Assembly (NCBI GenBank): GCA_964604135.1
Contig: CAZRXU010000124.1
Location: 1 to 6,323, forward strand
Length of the DNA stretch: 6,323 bases
From: Sabulitectum sp964604135
GTDB taxonomy: Bacteria > Fermentibacterota > Fermentibacteria > Fermentibacterales > JCC-6
Direction of reading: 5' to 3'
This document shows positions 1-6,266 of this stretch, in pieces; the first letter of the stretch is position 1, and every line of letters starts with the position of its first letter. The translations under genes and the position numbers were made by a program. The notes under the pieces were generated by a model that ran no database searches, was not told the origin of the DNA, and saw nothing but the letters and a program-made list of their open reading frames with translations.

Positions 1-1589
1 ACTTCCGACTGTGTTTCCCCGGCTACGCCCACGATGTTCCAATCGATGGTTATCTCGAAGAGGGCAGGGGAGACTTCGTTGTTGTCTGTTTTCAGAACAG
101 CCATGTATTGCAGGTAATTATCGCGTGGTTCCAGGATTCCGTTCAGGCTGGTGCCCGAAACGGTGATTGTATCGGACCAGTCGCCCATATCTGCTGCATT
201 ATCTGATGATCTTACGAGGAAGGCCAGCCCTGTACTGTCCGGCTCATCGCACAGCCAGGTAACAGCCCCCCACGAGATCGAATCGCCTGAGGACCAGTCG
301 ATCTCCATAATACTGGACTCAAGGCTTCCTGATGCATTGAAGCGATGTATGTCCCACCATGTGACTTTGTCCCCTTCGTATGAGGCTCCCAGGACGTCCA
401 TGAACCCGTCGTTGTTTATATCCGACGCGTAGACAGACGCTGCCCAATAGTAGTTTCCGTCTACTGTGTGCTCAGTCCAGGAAGTACCTGTACCGCCCAT
501 GTTTTCCCACCATGTTATATCTTCGTCGGTCACAGCAGCTCCCAGAATATCCCAGTCGCCGTCATTGTCCATATCCTGGGCGTAGACAGAAATGGCCCCA
601 TTGAAATTATCCTTAATTGCATGTTTGGCCCAGGAAGTACCTGAACCATCCATGTTTTCCCACCATGCTATATCATTCGCCAGCCAGGCAATTCCAATGA
701 TGTCCATTTTGCCGTCATTGTTGATGTCCTGAGAGTACACATCCCAGACGCCAACAAAAGTGCTGTCAACCGTGTATTCTGTCCAGGATGTACCAAGGCT
801 GTCTGCGTTCCTCCACCAGGTGATCACGTTGTTACCGTAGGATGTCCCCACCACATCCATGAAACCGTCGTCGTCAATGTCACAGGCGCACACGCTTGAG
901 GCATGATTGTAGTTCGAATTGATCGTATGCTCGTTCCAGAACACACCCGATCCATCGGTGTTTTCCCACCATGTGATGTCGTTTGCATCGAAGCCTGCTC
1001 CCAGAACATCCATGTCGCTGTCACCGTCTATGTCGGCAGCTTGGACAGAAATTGCCCCATCGAAGTTCCCGCCTACTGTGTGTTCTGTCCATGTGGTGCC
1101 GGTTCCGTTAATGTTTTCCCACCAGGTGATTTCATCCCCGGAGGAAGCCGCGCCAAGAACATCAATGTCGCCGTCGCTATCCATGTCTGCAGTGTAGACC
1201 GAGCTTGCCTGGCCGTAGTTCCCGTTTATGGTATGCTCGAGCCAGGATGTACCGGAGCCGTCCAGGTTCTCCCACCATGTGATGGCATTTCCCATGCGGG
1301 CTGTACCAAGAATATCCATGTCACCGTCACCGTCTACATCATCCGAGTGTACGCAGCAGGAACCAGTGTAATTATCATCGACTGTGTTTTCCTGGATGAC
1401 ATCAGCGGTTAGCAACAGAGAGTCCGGGTAATATGACCAGTCTACCCCGGATGATACATTGAAACTGTTGCCCCAGTCTGTTACCGGGCCAGGCACCCCG
1501 TTTCCGCCTGACCAGTCAGTTTGTGTGACTGCGTACGCGCCAGCAGAAGTAACAGCAAGGAGAGCTAAGATTAACTTGTACATTTTCAT
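1..1589 (-). CDS. Secreted FG-GAP/VCBS-like repeat protein, C-terminus beyond window edge
   Basis: The minus-strand frame is open from ATG at 1589 to the window edge, giving 529 visible codons. Residues 1-20 form a signal peptide: a KMYK basic start, an LILALLAV core and an AYA cleavage site. Residues 21-55 hold a DWSGG...GPVTDWG module. Residues 56-412 are seven 51-residue blocks, each with a D-x-D-x-D-G-x-x-D type loop (first at D84-D92) and an ITWWEN-like strand. Residues 413-529 look like another beta-sandwich (ISWGAVTW, FLVRSSDD, YLQYMAVLKT, FEITIDWN), which in related proteins often precedes a cell-surface sorting tail. The family is expected to be an exported, calcium-binding beta-propeller on the cell surface; the ligand is unknown. 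Start choice: a GAGAGAGG ribosome site lies 9 nt upstream. A second ATG two codons in is less likely. The missing C-terminus prevents naming the sorting system. Confidence 0.9.
   Translation of the reverse strand, partial: MKMYKLILALLAVTSAGAYAVTQTDWSGGNGVPGPVTDWGNSFNVSSGVDWSYYPDSLLLTADVIQENTVDDNYTGSCCVHSDDVDGDGDMDILGTARMGNAITWWENLDGSGTSWLEHTINGNYGQASSVYTADMDSDGDIDVLGAASSGDEITWWENINGTGTTWTEHTVGGNFDGAISVQAADIDGDSDMDVLGAGFDANDITWWENTDGSGVFWNEHTINSNYNHASSVCACDIDDDGFMDVVGTSYGNNVITWWRNADSLGTSWTEYTVDSTFVGVWDVYSQDINNDGKMDIIGIAWLANDIAWWENMDGSGTSWAKHAIKDNFNGAISVYAQDMDNDGDWDILGAAVTDEDITWWENMGGTGTSWTEHTVDGNYYWAASVYASDINNDGFMDVLGASYEGDKVTWWDIHRFNASGSLESSIMEIDWSSGDSISWGAVTWLCDEPDSTGLAFLVRSSDNAADMGDWSDTITVSGTSLNGILEPRDNYLQYMAVLKTDNNEVSPALFEITIDWNIVGVAGETQSE
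354..1424 (-). repeat. Seven tandem 153-bp (51-residue) FG-GAP-like coding repeats
   Basis: The paired Trp codons of the TWW motif begin (on the minus strand) at 1277, 1124, 971, 818, 665, 512 and 359, which is an exact 153-nt step with no insertion or deletion. Each block reads roughly (W)xEHT(V/I)xxNxxxAxSVxxxD(I/M)xxDGxMD(V/I)LGxxxxxxxITWW. The blocks differ at many positions, so they are diverged rather than freshly copied. Seven blocks fit one seven-bladed propeller. Confidence 0.93.
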
Positions 1590-1789
1590 ACAGATTTTCC
1601 TCTCTCAGTAGCAAACAGCAGGGCAAATCCTTCACAACTCAATTTTAAGTATCTGAAATAACCAACCTTTCCAAAAGATATATCTCTATCATGGAATTAA
1701 GTGGTGCTGGTTGTCAACAGAGGTGGTGTTATACTTCGTATGTATTATTCGATATCGCAGTATTCAACACAAGGAACACAGAAGGCAGC
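1590..1789. other. Divergent intergenic region with presumed promoters for both flanking genes
   Basis: The two flanking genes point away from each other, so both promoters should lie here. An open frame begins at 1691 in phase with the peptidase gene, but its 33 extra residues (rich in Cys, no domain character) do not look like protein. I treat them as upstream DNA. TATACT at 1730-1735 is a possible -10 box toward the peptidase, but I find no well-spaced -35 partner, so no promoter is called. No strong operator palindrome was seen. Confidence 0.4.
1599..1606 (-). promoter_or_regulatory. Ribosome binding site of the repeat-protein gene
   Basis: On the minus strand this reads GAGAGAGG, a good Shine-Dalgarno match. 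It lies 9 nt from the ATG at 1589 and supports that start over the ATG at 1583. Confidence 0.7.
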
Positions 1790-3595
1790 ATGAAAGAATC
1801 ATATCAGAAAGCGGAAGAATCTGTTTTTACTCCTGAAATACTTGTAAATGCCGTGAGTTCAGTGGAAGGGTTTTCTTTATCCCCCGATGGAACAACAGTG
1901 GCATTCACATGGGCAAGCAGGGATGTAACTCAAGTATACCTGACACCGCTCAACAAATTTGAACCTGTGAAATTAATAAGCGGCAATGTGAACAGTAATT
2001 CACCGTGCTGGTCTCCGGATGGTAAAACCATTGCCTGCCTGCGGAATACAGATGGAAGAGATTCATATGATCTGTATGCTGTGTCTGTGACAGATGGAGT
2101 CATCAGGCGGTTAACAAGTTTTAAAGAGGGTAGTTTCAGAGGTTTGGCGTGGTCGCCGGACGGGCATTGCATTGCGTTCTCTTCTAACTGCGAGGGCAGC
2201 TTTGACATTTATACAGTTCAGGCTGACGGAATGAATCTGTATCGCCTAACATCAAGCCCGGAGAGTAATACAGCTCCATCCTGGGCACCGGATGGAAACT
2301 GTTTACTCTGCACAAGTTCTGCCCGGGGTACCGCACCCCGGTCCAGAATCAGAGTAATCAGCAAAGATGGTGTGGAATTATCCCGCCTCGGCCCGAAGGG
2401 AGCCTGGAATGGTGGTGCCTGCTGGTCTCCCGATGGAACCCGGATCGCTGTTTCGTCAAATGTAGTCGGTGTTTCCAGTATTGGAATAGTAGATGTGGAA
2501 ACAGGTGATGTCAGTTGGAAAACCCGTGAAGAAGCGGCTTATCTTAAAGCCTGGTCACCGAACGGTAAACTTCTGGCATGTATGGTTGACAGAGGCGGCA
2601 ACCATCAGACTGCAGTTGTCTCTGTTGATTCCGGCAGCTTCAGAACTGTTGGCCCGGTAAATGGGCTTTGCTCCTGTCATGAGTTCACGCCGGACAGCAG
2701 TGGTATTGTGTTTATCCGCGAAGGTTCCGGGAATCCATCTGACATCTGGCACCTCAATCTTTCCAGCGGTGAACTGCGCCTGGTAACAGACAGCCTGCCG
2801 GGCACAGTTGATCGCCGGAAACTGGCAGCCCCAGAGATCATCAGCTACCCTTCGTTCGACAACTTGGAAATACATGCCTTTCTGTTCAAGCCTGATATCG
2901 TAGATCCGAATGCTTTGCCACCGGCAATTGTGTGGGTTCACGGAGGGCCGAACTATCAGTTTATGAACAACTGGAACCCCACAATACAACTGCTTGTAAA
3001 CCAAGGCTATACTGTTCTTGCCCCCAACTATCGCGGAAGCATCGGATACGGGAAAGAATTCACACAGGCAAGCATTAACGACTGGGGAGGAGGTGATCTT
3101 AAAGACATCATTGCCGCAGCCGACTACCTTGAAGAGTCCAGGCTGGCAGATGGCAGCAGGATCGGTCTTTGGGGCGGCAGCTACGGAGGCTATCTTACTC
3201 TTCTCGCACTGTCCAGCGTTCCTGAACGATGGGCAGCAGGTGTGGACTTCTTCGGATTCACCGACCTGAAAACACTCCATGAAGAGGCCAGGGGCTGGTT
3301 CCGAGAGTGGATTGAAGCACAGATAGGAACTCCTGATGAAAACGCCGGTTTTTATCGTGAACGGTCACCAGTTACCCATTGCGCAGACATAGCAGCACCA
3401 CTTCTAGTGTTTCAGGGAGCGCGTGACAACCGTGTTCCATTAAGCCAGTCGAAGCGGTTTGTGAGTGTATTGAAGAGTCATAACAAAGTTTGCCAGTTGA
3501 AAGTATACAAGGACGAAGGGCATGGTTTCCGGAAAACAAACAATCAGATTGACTCTATGAACACAGCTCTCACTTTTCTAAACAAACACCTGTGA
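1790..3595 (+). CDS. S9-family serine peptidase (prolyl oligopeptidase / acylaminoacyl-peptidase type)
   Basis: The protein has 601 residues counted from the ATG at 1790. It should cleave short peptides, or acyl-amino acids from peptide ends, in the cytoplasm; the exact substrate cannot be read from sequence. The N-terminal half (about 25-330) has seven propeller strands marked by SPDG-type motifs: SLSPDG, CWSPDG, AWSPDG, SWAPDG, CWSPDG, AWSPNG and EFTPDS. The C-terminal half is an alpha/beta hydrolase with the oxyanion-side HGGP motif (384-387), NYRGS.GYG, the nucleophile elbow GGSYGG (Ser464), Asp546 in GARDNRVP and His578 in DEGHGF. All triad residues are present and the length is normal for the S9C group. 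No signal peptide or membrane segment is visible. GAAGG lies 4 nt before the chosen ATG; the in-frame ATG at 1691 adds 33 unlikely residues. It appears to be a single-gene unit. Confidence 0.93.
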   Translation: MKESYQKAEESVFTPEILVNAVSSVEGFSLSPDGTTVAFTWASRDVTQVYLTPLNKFEPVKLISGNVNSNSPCWSPDGKTIACLRNTDGRDSYDLYAVSVTDGVIRRLTSFKEGSFRGLAWSPDGHCIAFSSNCEGSFDIYTVQADGMNLYRLTSSPESNTAPSWAPDGNCLLCTSSARGTAPRSRIRVISKDGVELSRLGPKGAWNGGACWSPDGTRIAVSSNVVGVSSIGIVDVETGDVSWKTREEAAYLKAWSPNGKLLACMVDRGGNHQTAVVSVDSGSFRTVGPVNGLCSCHEFTPDSSGIVFIREGSGNPSDIWHLNLSSGELRLVTDSLPGTVDRRKLAAPEIISYPSFDNLEIHAFLFKPDIVDPNALPPAIVWVHGGPNYQFMNNWNPTIQLLVNQGYTVLAPNYRGSIGYGKEFTQASINDWGGGDLKDIIAAADYLEESRLADGSRIGLWGGSYGGYLTLLALSSVPERWAAGVDFFGFTDLKTLHEEARGWFREWIEAQIGTPDENAGFYRERSPVTHCADIAAPLLVFQGARDNRVPLSQSKRFVSVLKSHNKVCQLKVYKDEGHGFRKTNNQIDSMNTALTFLNKHL

Positions 3596-3612
3596 ATGTC
3601 ATAGCAGACATT
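3595..3612 (+). terminator. Small hairpin overlapping the peptidase stop codon, weak terminator candidate
   Basis: AATGTC (3595-3600) and GACATT (3607-3612) are perfect inverted copies around the 6-nt loop ATAGCA. The first arm starts on the last base of the TGA stop. The stem is only 6 bp, AT-rich, and lacks a following T tract, so intrinsic termination is doubtful. It may be chance. Confidence 0.2.
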
Positions 3613-3841
3613 GTGTATAAATGCTTCAAGCAACAGGAATGCTGTCATTGGTGATTTCAGCTCTGTCAATTCTGAGACTTGCGGAACGCTGAGAATCTGT
3701 AATATTAAACATGAGGTGTCTTTCTCTTGCTGGGTGGCAGTAGTTTGTTTGTCGGAACCTTACTAAGCTTTAATACACTAACAACTTATCCAAATATCAA
3801 GTGGTGGGAACTTCGCTAAATCGCTCAGATCAGCTGGAGTT
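3596..3841. other. Gene-poor intergenic stretch, possible decayed sequence
   Basis: No convincing gene was found in any frame. One plus-strand frame stays open for about 34 codons at 3715-3817 with a protein-like end (YPNIKWWELR) but has no good start or ribosome site. Other frames are broken by several stops. TAATAC near 3771, 16 nt after TTGTCG near 3749, is a poor promoter match. The stretch could be a remnant of a gene once upstream of the AlbA_2 gene, but I cannot identify one. Confidence 0.4.
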
Positions 3842-3928
3842 ATGTCGGGAATGGAAACGAAACAGAACAAGGCAGAAAAAGGTAAACTGCTGCAACTTCA
3901 ATCTGGAAAGTTAAATCTGGAGACTTGA
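3842..3928 (+). CDS. Possible 28-residue small ORF coupled to the AlbA_2 gene
   Basis: ATG at 3842 opens a 28-codon frame, basic and Lys/Gln-rich, ending LQSGKLNLET. Its TGA (3926-3928) shares one base with the ATG of the next gene (TGATG), an arrangement typical of translational coupling. The same frame is open back to a TAA at 3779, giving 20 further codons without a stop. It may therefore be the tail of a truncated upstream gene rather than a complete small gene. I see no clear ribosome site before 3842 and recognise no family. It could also be chance. Confidence 0.25.
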   Translation: MSGMETKQNKAEKGKLLQLQSGKLNLET

Positions 3929-5634
3929 TGATAGAATCCATCTTACAGAAACCCGAAGGCAAAACCCTTGAGTTCAAGAAAGAGGTAACGAACCCTGCTT
4001 CCTTTGTGAAAACTCTGGTTGCATTTGCCAATACAGCCGGTGGCCGGTTGATTGTCGGTGTTGGCGATGATCATGAAATTGTCGGGGTTGAGTCACCGCT
4101 GCTTGAAGAAGAGCGGCTTGCAAATATTATTTACGATTCAATTGAACCCACCCTGGTACCCAATATCGAAATGTTTACCGTTGATGGCAAAACTCTGCTG
4201 ATTGTTGAAGTATTTCTGAGTGGAACACGCCCTCATTACATTGAAACAGAGGGTGAAACAGGTGGCGTGTATGTTCGGCTTGGCTCTACCAACCGCAAGG
4301 CGGACAAGGAACTGATTGCCGAATTGAAGAGAGGCGTTGAAGGCGTGTCGTTTGATGAAACGCCCATGCCTCATCTGTCCCTTTCGGATATTGATTTATC
4401 GGCTGCTGAAGACATTCTCGGGCATTCAATTGATAATGAAGTTTTGCTTACCCTGCGGCTTGCCGCACATGCTCAGGGAAAGACTGTTCCCACGCGGGGT
4501 GGGGTTTTGCTGTTCGGGAAGAAGCGCAGCTTTTATTTCCCGGATGCCTGGGTGCAGTGCGGTCGATTTGTGGGTAAAGACAAGACCCGGATATTTGACC
4601 ATATAGAGCTTTATGATCATTTACCTGTTGTTGTAGACAGTATTATGCTTTTCTTGAAAAAGCATGCAATGAGGGGTGCCGACTTCTCGGATATTCGTCG
4701 AAAGGATGTCTGGAGTATCCCTTTGGATGTTTTACGGGAAGTTGTTATTAACGCTCTCGTTCATGCTGATTATTCACAGCGCGGGGCTCCTGTTCGGATT
4801 GCCTTTTACGATGACAGGATTGAAGTGGAAAACCCGGGCATTCTTTTGCCGGGAATGACAATAGATGACATGAAGAACGGGGTTTCCAAGATACGCAATC
4901 CTGTGATTGCCAGAGTATTCAGAGAGCTGCTGCTTATTGAGCAATGGGGCAGTGGAGTTAAGCGGATATTTACTGAAGCCAGGAAATCCGGTCTTCGGGA
5001 ACCGGAGGTTGTTGAGCTTGGAATGCGCTTGCGATTCATTGTTTATCTCAGAGGTTCAGTCGTGGTAGATGATGAAGGGCCCAGTCAGGGCCCGGTCGGG
5101 GCCCAGTGGATAAATGGTGAGCAAGATAAGCAAGTCAAAAAGATGCTTGTTGCCTGTATTGATGGAAACAAGACGAAACAAAAACTATTAGAATCTATAG
5201 GTCTTACCAATGCTTTCCTCAATTTCAAGAATCATGTTGTACCGTTGATAGACGAAGGTTTGCTTGAACGTACAATTCCCGATAAACCAACAAGCAGGTA
5301 TCAGAAATACAGACTTGCAGACAAGGGGAAAGAATGGTTAGCAGCAAACGGGTTAATGATTGATTCTATTGAGCAAGACATTGAGCAAGATATTGAGCAA
5401 GTCGGTAACATGCTGAAAGAGTGTTTGAAGGGCGAGAAAACAAGGCAGGAATTGCTGGAGTCAGCGGGTTATTCAAACGCATATTTGAACTATAGGAATC
5501 ATATTATCCCATTGCTGAATAATGGTTTACTGGAATTGACGATTCCGGAAAAACCAACTAGCAGGTTTCAGAAATACAGGCTTACTGATAAGGGAAGAGA
5601 TTGGTTGGTGAAGAATAGTATCTTCGATAGCTGA
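3928..5634 (+). CDS. AlbA_2 (Schlafen-like) and GHKL-ATPase protein with duplicated winged-helix C-terminus
   Basis: The protein has 568 residues from the ATG at 3928. GGAG at 3919-3922, 5 nt upstream, fits this start better than the TTG at 3925. Residues about 10-130 form an AlbA_2 nucleic-acid-binding domain (EGKTLEFKKE, AFANTAGGRLIVGVGDD, VYVRLGSTNRKAD). Residues about 265-355 match the HATPase_c_4 fold: LREVVINALVHADY with the metal-side Asn275, the IEVENPG box, and the lid-like EQWGSGVKR. A low-complexity linker (about 380-400) leads to two homologous winged-helix-like units, 403-479 and 492-568, joined by an EQDIEQDIEQ linker. Proteins of this build are usually annotated as putative transcriptional regulators or RecG-like ATP-binding proteins, and they occur in defence islands including BREX loci. 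A pglZ-like remnant follows after 52 nt. The present stop appears to follow a small frameshift that removed a further EQD tail. Role inferred: regulator or accessory of a BREX operon. Confidence 0.88.
   Translation: MIESILQKPEGKTLEFKKEVTNPASFVKTLVAFANTAGGRLIVGVGDDHEIVGVESPLLEEERLANIIYDSIEPTLVPNIEMFTVDGKTLLIVEVFLSGTRPHYIETEGETGGVYVRLGSTNRKADKELIAELKRGVEGVSFDETPMPHLSLSDIDLSAAEDILGHSIDNEVLLTLRLAAHAQGKTVPTRGGVLLFGKKRSFYFPDAWVQCGRFVGKDKTRIFDHIELYDHLPVVVDSIMLFLKKHAMRGADFSDIRRKDVWSIPLDVLREVVINALVHADYSQRGAPVRIAFYDDRIEVENPGILLPGMTIDDMKNGVSKIRNPVIARVFRELLLIEQWGSGVKRIFTEARKSGLREPEVVELGMRLRFIVYLRGSVVVDDEGPSQGPVGAQWINGEQDKQVKKMLVACIDGNKTKQKLLESIGLTNAFLNFKNHVVPLIDEGLLERTIPDKPTSRYQKYRLADKGKEWLAANGLMIDSIEQDIEQDIEQVGNMLKECLKGEKTRQELLESAGYSNAYLNYRNHIIPLLNNGLLELTIPEKPTSRFQKYRLTDKGRDWLVKNSIFDS
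5077..5109 (+). repeat. Three 11-bp GGGCCC units in the linker of the AlbA_2 gene
   Basis: GGGCCC occurs at 5077, 5088 and 5099, each opening an 11-nt unit (GGGCCCAGTCA, GGGCCCGGTCG, GGGCCCAGTGG). Eleven is not a multiple of three, so the copies are read in three different frames, and only the 33-nt total keeps the gene open. They encode the Gly/Pro linker between the ATPase domain and the winged-helix pair. Confidence 0.8.
5134..5364 (+). repeat. Winged-helix-like coding unit A (first of a tandem pair)
   Basis: This encodes residues 403-479 of the AlbA_2 protein. It aligns without gaps to unit B, 267 nt downstream: CIDGNKTKQKLLES with CLKGEKTRQELLES, IPDKPTSRYQKYRL with IPEKPTSRFQKYRL, DKGKEWL with DKGRDWL. 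Many differences between the units are silent or conservative, so this is an older duplication kept under selection. Confidence 0.85.
5371..5402 (+). repeat. GAGCAAGAYATT 12-bp repeat encoding an EQDI linker
   Basis: Nearly three copies of GAGCAAGAYATT encode EQDIEQDIEQ between winged-helix units A and B. A related string occurs before unit A (GAGCAAGATAAGCAA, near 5119) and again after the stop codon at 5637-5684. Confidence 0.8.
5401..5631 (+). repeat. Winged-helix-like coding unit B (second of a tandem pair)
   Basis: This encodes residues 492-568, the current C-terminus of the AlbA_2 protein. It is homologous along its full length to unit A, offset by 89 codons. It stops right after the part corresponding to the end of unit A, just where unit A passes into its EQD linker. 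Confidence 0.85.
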
Positions 5635-5690
5635 GTGAGCAAATCGTTGAGCAAGATGAGCAAGACATTGAGCAAGATGAAGAGAAATGA
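5635..5690 (+). pseudogene. Frame-shifted former tail of the AlbA_2 gene (EQD repeat)
   Basis: Beyond the TGA at 5632-5634 the GAGCAAGA repeat continues. Read one frame over from 5637 it gives EQIVEQDEQDIEQDEEK and stops with TGA at 5688-5690. The composition matches the in-gene EQD linker, and the position after FDS corresponds to the linker after MIDS in unit A. The simplest reading is a 1-2 base indel near 5625-5636 that cut about 17 residues from the protein. The restored stop would overlap the following ATG as ATGA. Confidence 0.6.
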
Positions 5691-5869
5691 ATAATCAGGT
5701 TGGTGATAGTCTCAGACAGCGTTTTGAGAAGTGCAAAATAGTATTCCGATACGATGAGAAGATAGAACTGCTGAACAACGAGTTCGGGGTTCAGTACCGG
5801 ATATTACGGGAAGAAACTGCGCTTGAATACCTTTGCCATCTTGGAACACACAACCCAGACCCTGCCTGA
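5687..5869 (+). pseudogene. pglZ: Truncated remnant of BREX phosphatase gene pglZ (N-terminus only)
   Basis: The frame encodes 60 residues. The pattern LRQRFEKCKIVFRYDEK, then NNEFGVQYRILREE, then YL...NPDPA resembles what I know of the start of type A PglZ proteins: L..F...RIVFWYDEK...NNEFG.KYRILRE....FL.Y....P...NWLLD. PglZ is the alkaline-phosphatase-superfamily protein of BREX phage-exclusion systems and is normally more than 800 residues. Here about two dozen residues seem deleted between DEK and LNNEFG. The conserved Trp of FWYDE is Arg21. The frame stops after PDPA, and shifting one base there gives E-N-stop, as if from an ENW motif whose Trp codon became TGA. The catalytic domain is absent. 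Its start overlaps the displaced stop of the AlbA_2 tail. GAAGAG lies only 2 nt upstream. It could be a chance short ORF, but several ordered motifs argue against that. Confidence 0.6.
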
Positions 5870-6035
5870 AAACTGAATACACGGCTATAATGGCCAATAA
5901 TACAACGCGTAAAGCTTGAAAAACGCCGTAATTCGTTATACATAGAGCAGTTACCCACTACAGCAATAATTCTTAACCGAAAGAACGACGCACATGAAAA
6001 CTAACACTTTCCCTACTTTGTTCTCCGTTGAACGC
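5870..6035. other. AT-richer spacer without recognisable gene
   Basis: After the pglZ-like remnant no reading frame continues its homology in a way I can recognise. TACAACG (near 5900) and CGTTATA (near 5933) form a short imperfect inverted repeat. The ATG at 5994 that opens the repeat-encoded ORF lies here, with only weak purine-rich sequence before it. Confidence 0.35.
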
Positions 6036-6266
6036 AACGAAGGTAATGGCGGGAGCGTCCCGAGCGACAGCACGGAGAGCAACCTGAGTAATAGCAGGGG
6101 CGTCCCGAGCGACAGCACGGAGAGCAACGAAGGTAATGGCGAGAGCGTCCCGAGCGTCAGCACGGAGAGCAACGAAGGTAATGGCGAGAGCGTCCCGGGC
6201 GTTAGCACGGAGAGCAACCTGAGCAGTAACAGGAGCGTCCCGAGCGTTAGCACGGAGAGCAGCTAA
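5994..6266 (+). CDS. Doubtful ORF built from 45-bp repeats
   Basis: This 90-codon frame starts ATGAAAAC and consists mostly of 15-residue repeats rich in Ser, Glu, Asn and Gly (SVPSVSTESNEGNGE type). It ends at TAA at 6264-6266 inside the first irregular repeat unit. Two minus-strand frames are also open across the same DNA, as expected when a repeat length is a multiple of three. There is no signal peptide, domain or convincing ribosome site. I think it is a by-product of the minisatellite, but a small Ser-rich disordered protein cannot be excluded. Confidence 0.2.
   Translation: MKTNTFPTLFSVERNEGNGGSVPSDSTESNLSNSRGVPSDSTESNEGNGESVPSVSTESNEGNGESVPGVSTESNLSSNRSVPSVSTESS

Noticed and set aside
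903..1412. Plus-strand ORF with repeated Val/Cys-rich segments
   Set aside because: It is the antisense shadow of the 153-bp coding repeats. The minus-strand frame has a signal peptide, calcium loops and a ribosome site.
1691..1789. N-terminal extension of the S9 peptidase starting at 1691
   Set aside because: The 33 extra residues look unlike a signal peptide or propeller strand, and the internal ATG at 1790 has a purine-rich ribosome site and begins where family similarity begins.
2555..3280. Long minus-strand ORF opposite the peptidase gene
   Set aside because: It lies opposite the catalytic domain of the S9 peptidase, with no recognisable domain of its own.
3668..3700. Hairpin ATTCT...AGAAT around GCGGAACGC as terminator or regulatory RNA
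   Set aside because: The outer and inner stems do not stack continuously and no T tract follows.
5885..5945. Integron attC site
   Set aside because: The short inverted repeat TACAACG/CGTTATA does not meet the RYYYAAC/GTTRRRY core rules, and the element is too short.
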